Shown piece after piece: positions 43,315-53,525 of a stretch of DNA of 64,000 nucleotides. The position numbers and the translations under genes were made by a program. The notes under the pieces were generated by a model that was given only the letters and a program-made list of their open reading frames with translations, was not told the DNA's origin and searched no databases. Location: contig NC_080546.1 in NCBI RefSeq assembly GCF_028640845.1, positions 21,607,020-21,671,019 on the forward strand, in the 5' to 3' direction. The stretch's first letter is position 1. The number at the start of each line of letters is the position of its first letter. Source of the DNA: Ahaetulla prasina (Eukaryota; Chordata; Lepidosauria; Squamata; Colubridae).

Positions 43315-43625
43315 TGTCTCTTCTCACAGCTGTTAAGTGAATCACTGCAGTTGTGATCCACTTAACAACTAGTAATAAGGTTAATAATGAATATAGTTTT
43401 CCCATTGACAATGCTTGTCAGAAGGGAGCAAAAGATGATCACATGACCCTGGGACATTGCAACAGTCATAAATATGAATCAGTTGCCAAACTTTCAAATT
43501 TTGATCATGTGACCATGGGGATGCTGCAAGAGTTGTGTGAAAAACAGTTACGTTACATCATTTTTTTCAGTGCTGTTGTAACTTTGAATGTTATCTAAAT
43601 AAATTGTTGTAAGTCGAGGACTACT
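43315..43625. mobile_element. GACTTACGAC-family TIR element, left end lost
   Basis: Shares gttaagtgaatcactgcagttg, gcaacagtcataaatatgaatc, gatcatgtgacca..gatgctgcaa with 704-1510. The right end is TTGTAAGTCGAGGACTACTTG. The left end is missing where it meets the LINE tail. Confidence 0.7.
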
Positions 43626-43722
43626 TGGAATTACTTTAGATTAGGAAACCAGTGCCTGTTACTGCACTACATAGCTACCAGGTAATCAAGGTAACCTGGC
43701 CAGTAGCAATAGTAATATTATT

Positions 43723-43899
43723 TAGACTTGTATACCACTTCATGGTACTTTACAACTTTCTCTAAGCGGTTTACCGAGTCAGCATATTGCCCCCAACACT
43801 CTGGGTCCTCATTTTACCAACCTTGTTAGAATGGAAGGCTGAGTCAACCTTGAGCCGGTCAGGATCAAACTGCTGGCAGTCAGCAGAGTTAGCTTGCAA
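43723..43899 (-). mobile_element. tRNA-derived SINE (minus), hosting two insertions
   Basis: In reverse: gattagaatgcagtattgcaagctaac, ctgccagcagtttgatcctga, caaggttgactcagccttcc, ggtaaaatgaggacccaga. It is the same family as 6202, 47050 and 52515. Its first bases lie beyond the insertions, at about 44403-44430 (attctaatcactgcaccatcacg). Confidence 0.8.
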
Positions 43900-43913
43900 T
43901 ACTGCATTCTAAT

Positions 43914-44251
43914 AGAGATGTGGTAGCTCAGTGGCTAAGATGCTGAGCTTGTCAATCAAAAGGTCGGCAGTTCAGCAGTTTGAATCCTTAGTGCCGCGTA
44001 ACAGGGTGAGCTCCCGTTACTTGTCCCAGCTTCTGCCAACCTAGCAGTTTGAAAGCACATAAAAAATGCAAGTAGATAAATAGGAACCACCTTTGGTGGG
44101 AAGGTAACAGCGTTCCATGCGCCTTCGGTGTTTAGTCATGCCGGTCACATGACCACGGAGACATCTTTCGGAAAGTGCTGGCTCTTTGGCTTTGAAATGG
44201 AGATGAGCATTGAGTCAGGAATGACTAGCACGCATGTGAGAATGGAACCTT
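43914..44251 (+). mobile_element. Squamate SINE (Sauria-like) with 14-bp target duplication
   Basis: Head: tgtggtagctcagtggctaagatgctgagcttg. Body: gtagataaataggaaccacc, gtcatgccggtcacatgacc, gaaatggagatgagcat, ending aatggaaccttt. It is flanked by tactgcattctaat at 43900-43913 and 44252-44265, a perfect 14-bp duplication of SINE text. Confidence 0.9.
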
Positions 44252-44265
44252 TACTGCATTCTAAT

Positions 44266-44402
44266 CAGTGGTGGGATTCAGCCAGTTCGCACCACTTCGG
44301 GAGAACTGGTTGTTAACTTTCTGAGAAGTTTGGTGAACTGGTTGTTGGAAGAAATCATTAGGGCAGAGAACCGGTTGTTAAATTATTTGAATCCCACCAC
44401 TG
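44266..44402. mobile_element. hAT MITE nested in a SINE
   Basis: 137 bp, starting CAGTGGTGGGATTCAG and ending TTGAATCCCACCACTG. The perfect 8-bp duplication attctaat lies at 44258-44265 and 44403-44410. Its interior is two near-copies of gaactggttgtta. TACCGGTT family. Confidence 0.95.
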
Positions 44403-44430
44403 ATTCTAATCACTGCACCATCACGTCTCT

Positions 44431-45808
44431 TGCAAACATAGGTATCTGAAGAAGGATCAATGGGAACAAATGATAAAATGTGAATCATGTCATAGATTCT
44501 GTGACATTGTCTTCTGCTTTCACATGTGAATACATAAAAGGAGGAGCTTGTGGTATGACATCATGATGCAGTTTTCATCACTTCGGGTTGCTGTGGATGC
44601 CTGTATGAAGATCAATGTGGAGAATTGTGGCTCACCAACATTTGGTGTAGATTCATCATTGGTACCTGAATGATCAATGCCATTTAAACCCATCAGTTAG
44701 CAGTTAAATTTACTAGTGTTTCATGGAGGGAAAAGCTTGCAGAAGCCTACCAACAAAGCTTGTTGGCCTAGGCATTTTCTTGTTCTCACAGTTCTAGTTT
44801 TCTACTGTTGGGAAAACTATGAGTTTAGAGAAGCATTTGATTCAGTAATGTATAATTTGCTGATTTCTCTCGTAGCAACTTTTATGTTCTTTTTACACAT
44901 TACAGAAGAATCAAATTCTGCCATTCTGGTGCTTTTTTTCTTTCTGTGGACATGATTTGAAAGAAGTAAGCCAGTGTGGGTAGAAAGATTTTTTTGTTCA
45001 ATTGTGAAGCATGAAGGGAAGTCCTTTTTGCTTTGCAGATTAGTGTTTAGTAATGAAATCGCTTGTCCAACTAGAACAAAAGGTGGTTACCATGTACCTT
45101 GTGAGGTCATAGCAGAAAGATTGAGATTTGGAAACCAGGAACAAGTCAAAGACAAAAGAAGGAAGAAGATGAAGCTTGCAGAATAGAGCGTTCTCAAAGA
45201 AAGTGGAAAGGTCAGTTCATGCACAAAAGTTAGCAAAGGTCAATATGCAAAGTATCTGAGATGACCTGTTCAGGCAGCCTTAAAGGTCAAAGGCAAAAAG
45301 CAGAATTAATGGCTAAATTGAAGGCAAGCTAGGGCAAAGTACCAAGAGCAGTGTTTCATTAGAAAAAATGTATGAATCCTTAGCATTGGCAGAAAAAGTG
45401 GATGTTACTAAATCATTTAAGTGACAGTATATGAGGAGTTGGAATTGGTAGAGATTTGTCCTTTTGCAGCAAAGGCTCCATGTGGGATGAATAAGGGCTT
45501 GGATGTTCTTCATAATTTCCCTTTTATAAGAACAGCTGGGAAGTCAGTTTGACACGGCATTGTTCTACAGAATTATTCTATTGTGTTTGCTCATAGTTAA
45601 GGTTTGAAATGTACTTTTGATTTCTGGATGGCTTCCCTTTTTGGATCACTGGAAACAGTCACTGATCAGTGCCTTGGCCACTGACCCGATTTGAAAGGAG
45701 TGCTTTTCTCTGCTTGATAATCAATAGAAGTTTAATGTGCATGCAAAGATGAGCAGGACTTACCGGTGTAGCAACCTAAATTAAGTTTGGCAACTTGGTC
45801 ATTTAAAT
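44431..45808. other. Unique-looking sequence, nothing recognised
   Basis: No repeat ends or domains. The + frames at 44716-44955 and 44974-45186 have no support beyond being open. Confidence 0.45.
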
Positions 45809-45817
45809 GAAGCAGCT

Positions 45818-46001
45818 CAGGGGTGGTATTCATTACCTTCGCTACCGGTTCGCAAATGTGAGTCCGCGTGCACATGCTTTGCTCGTGCATGCCTCCTTTG
45901 CATACCCAGAAGCGTCAAAAATGGGACATGATGATGTCTGGGCAGGTGGGCGGAGCCTCCCGCAGCCGCCGCTACTGGTTCGCCAGTGAATGCCACCATT
46001 G
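45818..46001. mobile_element. hAT element, TACCGGTT family
   Basis: 184 bp, starting CAGGGGTGGTATTCATTACC and ending AGTGAATGCCACCATTG. The flanks aagcagct (45810-45817) and aagcagtt (46002-46009) agree at 7 of 8. It shares gatgatgtctg and gtgggcggagcctccc with 414-596 and is nearly the same length. Confidence 0.88.
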
Positions 46002-46175
46002 AAGCAGTTGCTAAGTGAAACTGTGATTGTCCTTTCGATAATACTTCATCTTTCCTTTGGTTCACAGAGCTGTGAAGGTCAATATATGTGAAGATTGGTA
46101 GTAAAGTTACTTTCATCACTGTTGTAACTGCTGTAGTTGCTGTACAAGGCAGTCGCTAAGTAAGGACCACATGTA
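46002..46175. mobile_element. Fragment of the GACTTACGAC-family element
   Basis: gcagttgctaagtgaaactgtgattg..actttcatcactgttgtaactg..ggcagtcgctaagtaaggaccaca resembles the right part of 704-1510. It appears to have been split by the hAT element at 45818. Confidence 0.45.
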
Positions 46176-46317
46176 TTTTATGCCTCTTCTACTAGGTAAT
46201 AGACATCAGTTGTTTGTAATGCATTTTCTTCTCTTTCTGCAAAGGCCAAGAGAAGATTCTTCTAGGAAAGGATCTCTGGTTTGTATAAATCACTAGTTGT
46301 TACAATAATTTTCCTAT

Positions 46318-46400
46318 AAGTAAATTTATTTATTTAGTAAACTTATATGCTACCCATCTCATCTAGAGGTTTAACTTTATATCTCTTGTAAACCAGAATT
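46318..46400 (-). mobile_element. LINE 3' tail fragment
   Basis: aatttatttatttagtaaacttatatgctacccatctcatc is the reverse of a CR1-like 3' end with a TAAA tail. Only the terminus is present. A similar tail lies at about 22322-22385. Confidence 0.4.
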
Positions 46401-46487
46401 AAACTGTACTTGGTATGCTTCATTCAAAGGCAGCCCTCAGAATCATAGCTTTTCAGGTTCAGCAGCAATGATATATTCAATATGAGT

Positions 46488-46690
46488 TGAATTCAGTTTG
46501 GTGTAGTGGTTAAAGCATCAGGCTTCAGACTGGAAGACCATGAGTTCTAGTCCTGATTTGGCCAGGAAGCTAGCTTGGTGATCTACTAGACCTAGTTACT
46601 TTCTTTCATCCATAGGAAGGAGGCAATGGCAAACAATGTCTGAAAACCTTGCTAAGAAAACTACATTGTCCAGCATTCCCCAAAAATGGG
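46488..46690 (+). mobile_element. tRNA-derived SINE, another family
   Basis: Head: tttggtgtagtggttaaagcatcaggcttcag. B-box-like text: gagttctagtcctg. Body: aggaaggaggcaatggcaaac and aaaaccttgctaagaaaac. It differs in body from the Sauria-like and hairpin-tail SINEs in this window. Confidence 0.75.
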
Positions 46691-46954
46691 ACACTATTGA
46701 AAAGAAAAATATGTGTATATGTATAAAAAAGTAAATGTCTTTATAAACTAACTGCAAAGAAAAGAAGGAAGAAAGGGATTTTGGAGTTGGTTGGGATAAT
46801 ATCATTAGGTTTACAAATTCTATTTGTAAAATACATATAATATACATTAAAATCAGTGTATGAAGAATGATCCTATTCATGTTGCACTGCTAGATTAGTG
46901 TATAATTTTATAGTTTATTATAGCTACCTGAAAATTTATTTCTAGTTAAAGTTG

Positions 46955-47035
46955 GAAGACTTTATATTACATTTTATACTGCATTTCATTTTATACTACA
47001 TTTTATATACTACATTTCATTTTATACTACACAGA
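46955..47035. repeat. Short AT-rich tandem repeat
   Basis: Three to four imperfect copies of a unit like 'acatttcattttatact'. Confidence 0.7.
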
Positions 47036-47049
47036 ATTAGAACTAACAG

Positions 47050-47222
47050 TCCTAAGTCCCACCAGGCCCAAGGTTGACTCAGCCTTCTATCCTTTATAAG
47101 GTAGGTAAAATGAGGACCCAGATTGTTGGGGGCAATAAGTTGACTTTGTATATAATATACAAATGGATGAAGACTATTGCTTGACATAGTGTAAGCCGCC
47201 CTGAGTCTTCGGAGAAGGGCGG
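47050..47222 (+). mobile_element. SINE with LINE-like hairpin tail, split by gypsy element
   Basis: tcccaccaggcccaaggttgactcagcc, ggtaggtaaaatgaggaccca, ttgggggcaataag and gtataatatac-like text are followed by the hairpin CCGCCCT..AGGGCGG (47196-47222). The SINE resumes after the gypsy element with gatataaatgcaaatttaaaaa (51798-51829). The tRNA-like head is lost. The family is the same as 52515-52790. Confidence 0.85.
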
Positions 47223-47412
47223 TGTTAGATTCGGGCAATAACGAGGCAGGAGACCAGGATAGTGACAACAGCTCTTTACTATATGGTGAACCCAGCAGCT
47301 CGGGCTGGGAAAACCCTCTCTTTATATACAGTTTAGCCAGAGGCTTCATCCAATCAGCAACGTGCTTTTTCCCGCTCAGTTTTCCCTCCACAATTCTTAA
47401 AGATACATTACA
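47223..47412 (-). repeat. Gypsy 3' LTR
   Basis: 190 bp, TGTAATGTATC..CCGAATCTAACA when read on the minus strand. It is identical by eye to 51603-51792. Confidence 0.95.
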
Positions 47413-47425
47413 CTCCTTCCCTCCC
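47413..47425 (-). other. Polypurine tract
   Basis: On the minus strand GGGAGGGAAGGAG lies directly before the 3' LTR, the standard place for priming of plus-strand DNA. Confidence 0.85.
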
Positions 47426-47463
47426 AGAGAGCACTTTACCAATATTTACATAGAATTAACATC

Positions 47464-50400
47464 TTATTTTTCAACGTAATCACGCAAGTAGACTGGGCGT
47501 CTCCTGACTCTTTCTGACCTGCGCAATTCATTTTCTGGGAGTGAGTCGAGCTGGCCGGAGGGACTGTTTGTTCCTCTCAGCTCCTCCTCTAGGCCATCCG
47601 GCCCTGGATTATTTGCAGAGTCGTCCCTGCTGTTTTCAGGAGGAACCGGTTGGCGTCGCTGGACTCCCTGGAACTCAGATAAGTCCCGCGTTTGCCCCGG
47701 GTTTGAGTCAGCAGTAGATTCCAACATGGGAAAGTCAGGGCCTATTTCGTCTGATTCTGATTTACCGGTTATGCGTTTCCTTATTTGATCTATGTGGCGC
47801 TTCCATACCCGGCCATCCTCTATCTCTACTAGATATGACTTTGGTCCTGTTATCTCTAGGATTTTTCCTGCTAACCAGGTCGGGCCCTCGCTGTAGTTGT
47901 GTGCCCACACTAGGTCGCCTATTGCCATCCCTCTTGTTTTTCCGTGTGCCCCTTTGTAATCGTCTGGTGTATAGTTTGGGTTTAAACGGTCTAGTGGGCA
48001 CCTAAGCTTCCGACCCATTAATAGCTCTGCCGGGCTGCGGCCAGTTGTTACACAGGGGGTTCTGTGTTGGACTGCTAGGAATGTATCGATTTTTGTTTGC
48101 CAATCGCCTGGCCTGATTCTGGACAATGCTTCCTTTGCGCTCCGAACGAAACGTTCTGCAAGGCCGTTCGTCGCAGGGTGGAAAGGCGCCGAGAGGACAT
48201 GTCGGATGCCCTCCTCTGCCAAATACCCCTCAAACTGGGTTGCCGTGAATTGTGGGCCGTTATCGGAGACTAAAGTGTCGGGCAACCCGTGGGTTACAAA
48301 TAGGTGCCGTAGGACTGAAATCACGGCCTCGGCTGTCATGGATCTCATGAGAATGATTTCCAGCCATTTGGAGTAGGCATCGACTACTACCAGAAAGGTT
48401 TGGCCGTGGAAGGGGCCGGCAAAATCGATATGGATCCTAGACCAAGGACCCTGGGGTCTCTCCCATTCCCGAATTGGGGCCGTTGGGGGTAGCGGTCTGG
48501 ACTCCTGGCAGGCCTGGCATTTCCCTACCCTTTCAGCTATTTCCGAGTCCATTAAGGGCCACCACACATAGCTTCTCGCTAGACCCTTCATTCTCACGAT
48601 CCCTGGGTGGCCTTCGTGAAGGAGCTCCAATACCTTTTCCCTCAATTTCTCCGGGATCACCACTCGATCCCCCCATAGCAGGCACCCCCCTTGCGCTGAT
48701 AGTTCCCCACGTTTTTTTACAAATTCTTTAAAATGCTCGCCCGGCGCAGCGGGCCAACCTCTTTGTACCCAACCAATTACAGTCCTTATTGTAATGTCCT
48801 TGTACGAAGCCCGAGCCACCTCTTTGGATGTGACTGGGCCAGAGTCCAAAGAGTCAATTAGCAGAACTGGTGTCCCCGGAGTGGGGTCTTCGATAGTCTC
48901 TGGTAACGGGCATCTGCTCAGGGCGTCTGCATGCCCTAATTCCTTCCCTGGCCGGTGTAGTAGTTTGTAAGAATACGCCGCTAGGAAGATAGTCCATCTG
49001 GTCAGTCTGGGCGATAGTGCCACGGGCGTTGGGCGGTCGCCTGCCAACAGGCCTAGCAAGGGTCTATGGTCCGTGATGATTTCGAAATCACGACCAAATA
49101 CATATTCATGGAATTTCTTTACTCCGGAGACTATAGCCAAGGCTTCCTTATCAAGCTGGCTATAATTCCTTTCAGCTGATGACATGGTTCGGGAGTAGTA
49201 TGCAATAGGGGCTTCTGTGCCATTTGGCAACCGGTGGCTGAGCACAGCCCCCACCCCATAGGGAGATGCATCGCAGCTTAACACTAATGGCAGCATGCCA
49301 TTGTATTGGATAAGGAGACTATCACTCGATAGGAGATTCTTTACCCCTTCGAATGCCCTAGCTTCCGCCTTTCCCCAAGACCATGCAGCCGTCTTTGCTA
49401 GTAGTTTATGAAGCGGCTCGGCTACTGTAGCCTTATTTCTTAAGAATACCGCGTAGAAATTGACCAGACCTAAGAATGCCTGCAACTCCGTTTTGTTCTT
49501 TGGAACCGGGGCCTTCCTGATGGCCCGTACCTTGCTTTCAGTGGGGTGAATCCCTTCCCTGTCTATCCGGTAGCCCAGGAATTCCACAGATTCAACCCCG
49601 ATCTGGCATTTGTTCAGTTTAACCGTGAGACCGGCAGACCGGAAAATGCCCAAAACTTTTCGCAGCCTTACCCCTAATTCCTCTAGATTCTCAGCGGATA
49701 CCAGTACATCGTCAAAGTATGGTACCACCCCTGGTAGTCCCTGCAATAGATGCTCCATTAGGTTCTGAAATAACCCTGGAGCCACACTAACCCCAAACTG
49801 TAACCGGGTACACTTAAAAGCCCCTCTGTGAGTCACAATTGTCTGCGCTTCGGCTTTGCTGTTATCTACAGGCAGCTGTTGATAGGCTTGGGTCAAGTCT
49901 AGCTTGGCAAAAACCTGCCCTTGCCCCATTGAGTGCAGTAAGTGCTGTACCACCGGACGGGTAAGCACTCTTTGCAACGCTTTGTTAAGCGTTGCCTTAT
50001 AGTCAGCGCAACCGGACCGACCCGTCCGGTTTGACTGGGGTGACTATAGGGTCTCCCACTTAGCATGGTCAACTGGCACTAGAATTCCCTGGTTTACTAG
50101 TTTGTCCAGTTCCCGGTCAATCCTGGGCTTAAGGGCGAACGGGACCCTCCTAGCCTTTAAACGAATAGGGGCAACTTGGGGTCTAAGTTAAACGAATAGG
50201 GGTCCCGTGTACTTGCCCAGGCAGTCTCTGAAAACGTCCCCAAATTCCTTCATGAGTGCGTCTTTGAGGTTGACTTCGTTTCTGAAGATTCCAGTCACTC
50301 CCATGCCCAATGCTCGGAACCAGTCCAGTCCCAACAAGCTTGGCAGGGTCCCATCGACTATGGTGATGGGCAGAGTTTTCTTGTATTGTCCATACTCGAC

Positions 50401-50838
50401 GTGGACGGACGTTACCCCTCGAACAGGGATGCGATTCCCTTGGTAGTCTTGTACCTTTAATTTCTGTGTTTTCAGCTTGCGCTTTGCGATGGCGGGTAAG
50501 GCTTTCACGAGAGTGTTCCAGGACATGATCGTGATCGCTGAGCCGGTGTCCACCTCCAATCGGCACGGCACCCCCTCAATCTTCGTTTTCGTAAAGATTT
50601 TCTTCTCTAGGCGTGTTGCTGCGTGACCCACTCTCACGACAGTCTGATTCAACTTTGCGCCTTTTTTGAATTGACCAATCACGGGCCGCCGCTCCCCGCG
50701 CTCTGATTGGTCGGTTTGAATTTTTGGCGGGAAGGTTGGGGTGCTCGACAGACCTCTGCTAGGTGCCCCTTCCTTTCGCACCGCCGACAAGTCGCATCCT
50801 TGAATTTGCATTGTTGTCGTTGGTGTTGCCCTCCACAA
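47464..50838 (-). pseudogene. Gypsy pol polyprotein, broken
   Basis: One minus frame carries the whole polyprotein. Protease: LEVDTGSAITIM near 50545. A TAA stop at 50188-50190 follows GKYTGP. Next come RPQVAPIRLKARRVPFALKP and NQGILVPVDHAKWET, with small frame changes near 50055 and 50010. The reverse transcriptase has KLDLTQAYQQLP and YFDDVLVS (about 49710). RNase H has LSCDASPYGVGAVL and ITDHRPLLGLL. Integrase has the His-His-Cys-Cys motif (LLHEGHPGIVRM..CQACQ), then HIDFAGPF, LVSDNGPQFT and NGLAERF, with the D,D,E residues present. A GPY/F-like C-terminus (GKILEITGPKSYLVEI) follows, ending at 47464. From about 49980 onward the frame is open for some 837 codons. The protease frame is offset from gag in the sense expected for -1 frameshifting. 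Confidence 0.92.
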
Positions 50839-51503
50839 CTCGCGCAGTCACCCCGGTCTTCTTTCTCCGGCCTCCCGGTGTGGAAGACTCCTTCCTCCTC
50901 CTCACCGTCCGACTCGGCCTGGACCTCTTCATTGTGGACCGGGGTTGATTTCGCACCAGCCGTTGGTGCGACCTGCTTTTGTAGGGTCTCCGCCGCTTGG
51001 GTAGACATCTCATTAGCCCTGGCTTCATCCAAGGCATTTGCCAGCGTCAAGTTGCTTTTGGACAGCAGCCGCCGTCGCAAACGGATGTCCCTGACCCCAC
51101 GAATAAGTTGCTCCAGCAATGCCTCGTCCAAGTCTCGGAACTCGCAATGGCTCGTGGCTTTCCTCAGGGCTGCCATGTATGCGCTGATGGACTTGCCCTC
51201 TTGCTGCCTCCGCTCCCTGAATTCGTACCGTTGCACATACTTGGACGGCGTTGGTGCATAATGGGCTTTCAATATGGTCTGTAGAGTCTGCCACGGCACC
51301 GATTGTACCGGCGTTGGCTCCGCCAACGATTCTGCGGTGTCGAAAACCTCTGGACCGCAGTGGCTCAGGAAATATGCTCGCTTCCTGTTGTCTGAGACTC
51401 CTTGAAGTTCGTTTGCCTCGAGGAAACACTCGAAACGAGCCATGTATGACCCCCATTTTTCCTTCGCTGGGTTGAATGGCGCTGGCGGTGTGTAGCTGGA
51501 CAT
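50679..51503 (-). CDS. Gypsy gag (capsid-nucleocapsid)
   Basis: An intact 274-codon frame, ATG at 51501-51503, starting MSSYTPPAPFNPAKEKW. The capsid-like region has WGSYMARFECFLEAN, YFLSHCGPEVFD and a basic segment with RYEFRERRQQEGKSISAY, as in Ty3/gypsy gag. The C-terminal end carries two zinc knuckles, CASCGGQHQRQQC and CRRCERKGHLAEVC (C-x2-C-x4-H-x4-C in the second), which bind RNA. The stop at 50679 lies inside the start of the pol frame (overlap about 160 bp). Confidence 0.92.
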   Translation of the reverse strand: MSSYTPPAPFNPAKEKWGSYMARFECFLEANELQGVSDNRKRAYFLSHCGPEVFDTAESLAEPTPVQSVPWQTLQTILKAHYAPTPSKYVQRYEFRERRQQEGKSISAYMAALRKATSHCEFRDLDEALLEQLIRGVRDIRLRRRLLSKSNLTLANALDEARANEMSTQAAETLQKQVAPTAGAKSTPVHNEEVQAESDGEEEEGVFHTGRPEKEDRGDCASCGGQHQRQQCKFKDATCRRCERKGHLAEVCRAPQPSRQKFKPTNQSAGSGGP

Positions 51504-51583
51504 CGCTGCTTTCCGCCCCTTGTTTGCTGGGTTCGCATCTTCCTGGTGACTTCAGCTTTTTTCCCGGCGCTCTTAGCCTCGAG

Positions 51584-51601
51584 ATCCCACCCTCGTCGCC
51601 A
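51584..51601 (-). other. Primer binding site, tRNA-Ser type
   Basis: On the minus strand TGGCGACGAGGGTGGGAT starts one base after the 5' LTR. It complements the 3' end of animal tRNA-Ser(GCU) including CCA with one mismatch. Confidence 0.8.
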
Positions 51602-51602
51602 G

Positions 51603-51792
51603 TGTTAGATTCGGGCAATAACGAGGCAGGAGACCAGGATAGTGACAACAGCTCTTTACTATATGGTGAACCCAGCAGCTCGGGCTGGGAAAACCCTCTC
51701 TTTATATACAGTTTAGCCAGAGGCTTCATCCAATCAGCAACGTGCTTTTTCCCGCTCAGTTTTCCCTCCACAATTCTTAAAGATACATTACA
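51603..51792 (-). repeat. Gypsy 5' LTR
   Basis: 190 bp, identical by eye to 47223-47412. A TATA-like tatataaagag (minus) lies near 51698-51708. Confidence 0.95.
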
Positions 51793-51829
51793 GGCGGGAT
51801 ATAAATGCAAATTTAAAAAAAAGAGATGC

Positions 51830-52076
51830 TGTACATAAGTAAGCATTTCATCCATATTATACTTAAACAGGATTAAGAAAAAATGTGAGTAATAGGACGA
51901 GAGAATTAAATTAAATTAAAGTGTTGATTGGATTAACTAAATTTCAACTATAAATATTTGTTAAGGTAAGAAATGTCAAGATGTTCATTGATTGCCAATG
52001 GAATACTTAGGGGCCATGAAGACCAACTGATACAAAAAATATATAGAGTTCACTATACACAGGTATACATACATTT

Positions 52077-52112
<36 letters not shown>

Positions 52113-52270
52113 GCCTAGGAATTAATGAGAGATGATGTCGGTACATTTGGAACATACTGATATTGTATATTAATTTTATTTCCAGTGATCTTTTTTTAAT
52201 GATCAGTGCTTGTGGGTATATATGTCTGTAAATACCCTCATTTTTTTACAACCCTGCAATCTCTTAATTC
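51830..52270. other. AT-rich sequence with (AC)n
   Basis: Nothing recognised except the (AC)n run at 52081-52109. Confidence 0.5.
52081..52109. repeat. (AC)n microsatellite
   Basis: About fourteen AC units. Confidence 0.95.
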
Positions 52271-52274
52271 TGGG

Positions 52275-52470
52275 TAGAATCGCATAACTGGATGGACCTG
52301 AGGATTTACTGGCCGGATACCCTTCCTGACACCACATGGCAGCAGATACTTTTTCTTTGTACCCTAGGAGATAGAAACATCTGCCACTATCTAGGATTGA
52401 ACTCTCAACCTTCTGAGTGGGAGGTGAGCGTCTTCACCACTAGGCCACCCTGCTGCTACTGTGTGTGTAT
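52275..52470 (-). mobile_element. tRNA-derived SINE
   Basis: In reverse: cagggtggcctagtggtgaagacgctcacc (A box), ggttgagagttcaatcctag (B box), cctgccatgtggtgtcaggaagggtatccggcc, ttctacccagaattaagagattgcaggg. A third SINE family in the window. Confidence 0.8.
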
Positions 52471-52514
52471 GTGTGTGTTTGGGAGGCAAATGTTGACTGG
52501 TCCCAAATCTTACT

Positions 52515-52790
52515 TTTTTTTTTTGGAATTTATATCCCACCCTTCTCCGAAGACTCATGGTGGCTTACATTGTGTAAGGCAATAGTCTCATCCATTTGTA
52601 TATTATATACAAAGTGAACTTGTATTGCCCCCCCCAACAATCTGGGTCCTCATTTTACCTACCTTATAAAGGATGGAAGGCTGAGTCAACCTTGGGCCTG
52701 GTGGGACTCGAACCTGCAGTAATTGTAATTGCAGGCAGCTGTGTTAATAACAGACTGCATTAGCCCGTTGAGCCACAAGAGGCCCTTACT
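52515..52790 (-). mobile_element. tRNA-derived SINE with LINE-like hairpin tail
   Basis: In reverse: gcctcttgtggctcaacgggctaatgcag (A box), gcaggttcgagtcccacc (B box), caaggttgactcagcc, ggtaaaatgaggaccca, then tgtaagccaccatgagtcttcggagaagggtggga, the hairpin tail with compensating changes (CCACCAT/AGGGTGG). It is the fullest copy of the family in the window. Confidence 0.88.
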
Positions 52791-53478
52791 TGTTGTATCC
52801 CAGCATTTAACTTATCTGGATAAAACTTGAAATTAGTAGCTGATACCTTTAATATTTAAAGAAGTGACCATACAAGTGTCTTCAGATTTGGTCCACAGTA
52901 AATAGTTTATACAGGTGTGTATGTGTCTGAAGATGTGGAACAAGACTACCTGCATGCCATACATTTGTGATTTTTTTTTAGTAGAGGAACTATTTCAGAA
53001 CAGTTTGTACTTATACAAAGAATTGTATTTATTTATTGTAGTTAGATGTTGAAAAGATAATAATTGGAGTTTTAACTGTTTCACATTTTATCTTCTAACC
53101 TCTTATTTCCTCTGAATCTTGATATAAAGACACTTTTTCATTTTTCCATCATAGGTGCGATGTAACTGCTTGAAGCAGTACATATCTGTGCCTATTTCTG
53201 TAAATGCTTTACCCTTACCTTACTCCATATAGGACTCGGATCACAATTCCCAGCTGACTTCTATATCATATAGAAGGAACGTTTCCTACAGAATTTAGAA
53301 ATTTTGCCTTCACTTAATTAAATTGATTTAATTAAACACATATCAACAGGTTCACACATAGTAACCTTGCTTACTGAATAAACCACGGTTGGCTAGTTTA
53401 CACAGTGCATTATACACAATACATTAAGAAAGTCTTTTCCCAGTATACCAAGGTTAGGCGTTTAACTATAATAAGCTG
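52791..53478. other. AT-rich sequence, possible TIR element arm
   Basis: caggttcacacatagtaacc (53347) and gggtttacactacgcag (54307) look weakly inverted around the LINE inserted between them. Otherwise nothing was seen. Confidence 0.35.
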
Positions 53479-53525
53479 TATATCACAGTAAACTAGACTA
53501 ACAGCTAACATCAAAAACATCAAAA

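Larger units (their letters stand above)
47223..51792 (-). mobile_element. Ty3/gypsy LTR retrotransposon
   Basis: 4570 bp on the minus strand. Two 190-bp LTRs appear identical base for base. The 5-bp target duplication is ggcgg (47218-47222 and 51793-51797). Order 5' to 3' on the minus strand: LTR, tRNA-Ser primer site, gag, protease-RT-RNase H-integrase, purine tract, LTR. There is no envelope gene. Domain order (integrase last) and sequence place it in Ty3/gypsy. Identical LTRs indicate a recent insertion, although pol carries a stop and two frameshifts. Confidence 0.95.

Noticed and set aside
47222..47479. Plus frame of 85 codons, and its near copy at 51476-51838
   Set aside because: Both are translations of the LTR sequence, so the duplication is the LTR itself.
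50707..51284. Plus-strand frames of 95-184 codons
   Set aside because: Antisense shadows of the gypsy gag frame, which has zinc knuckles and the right position after the primer site.
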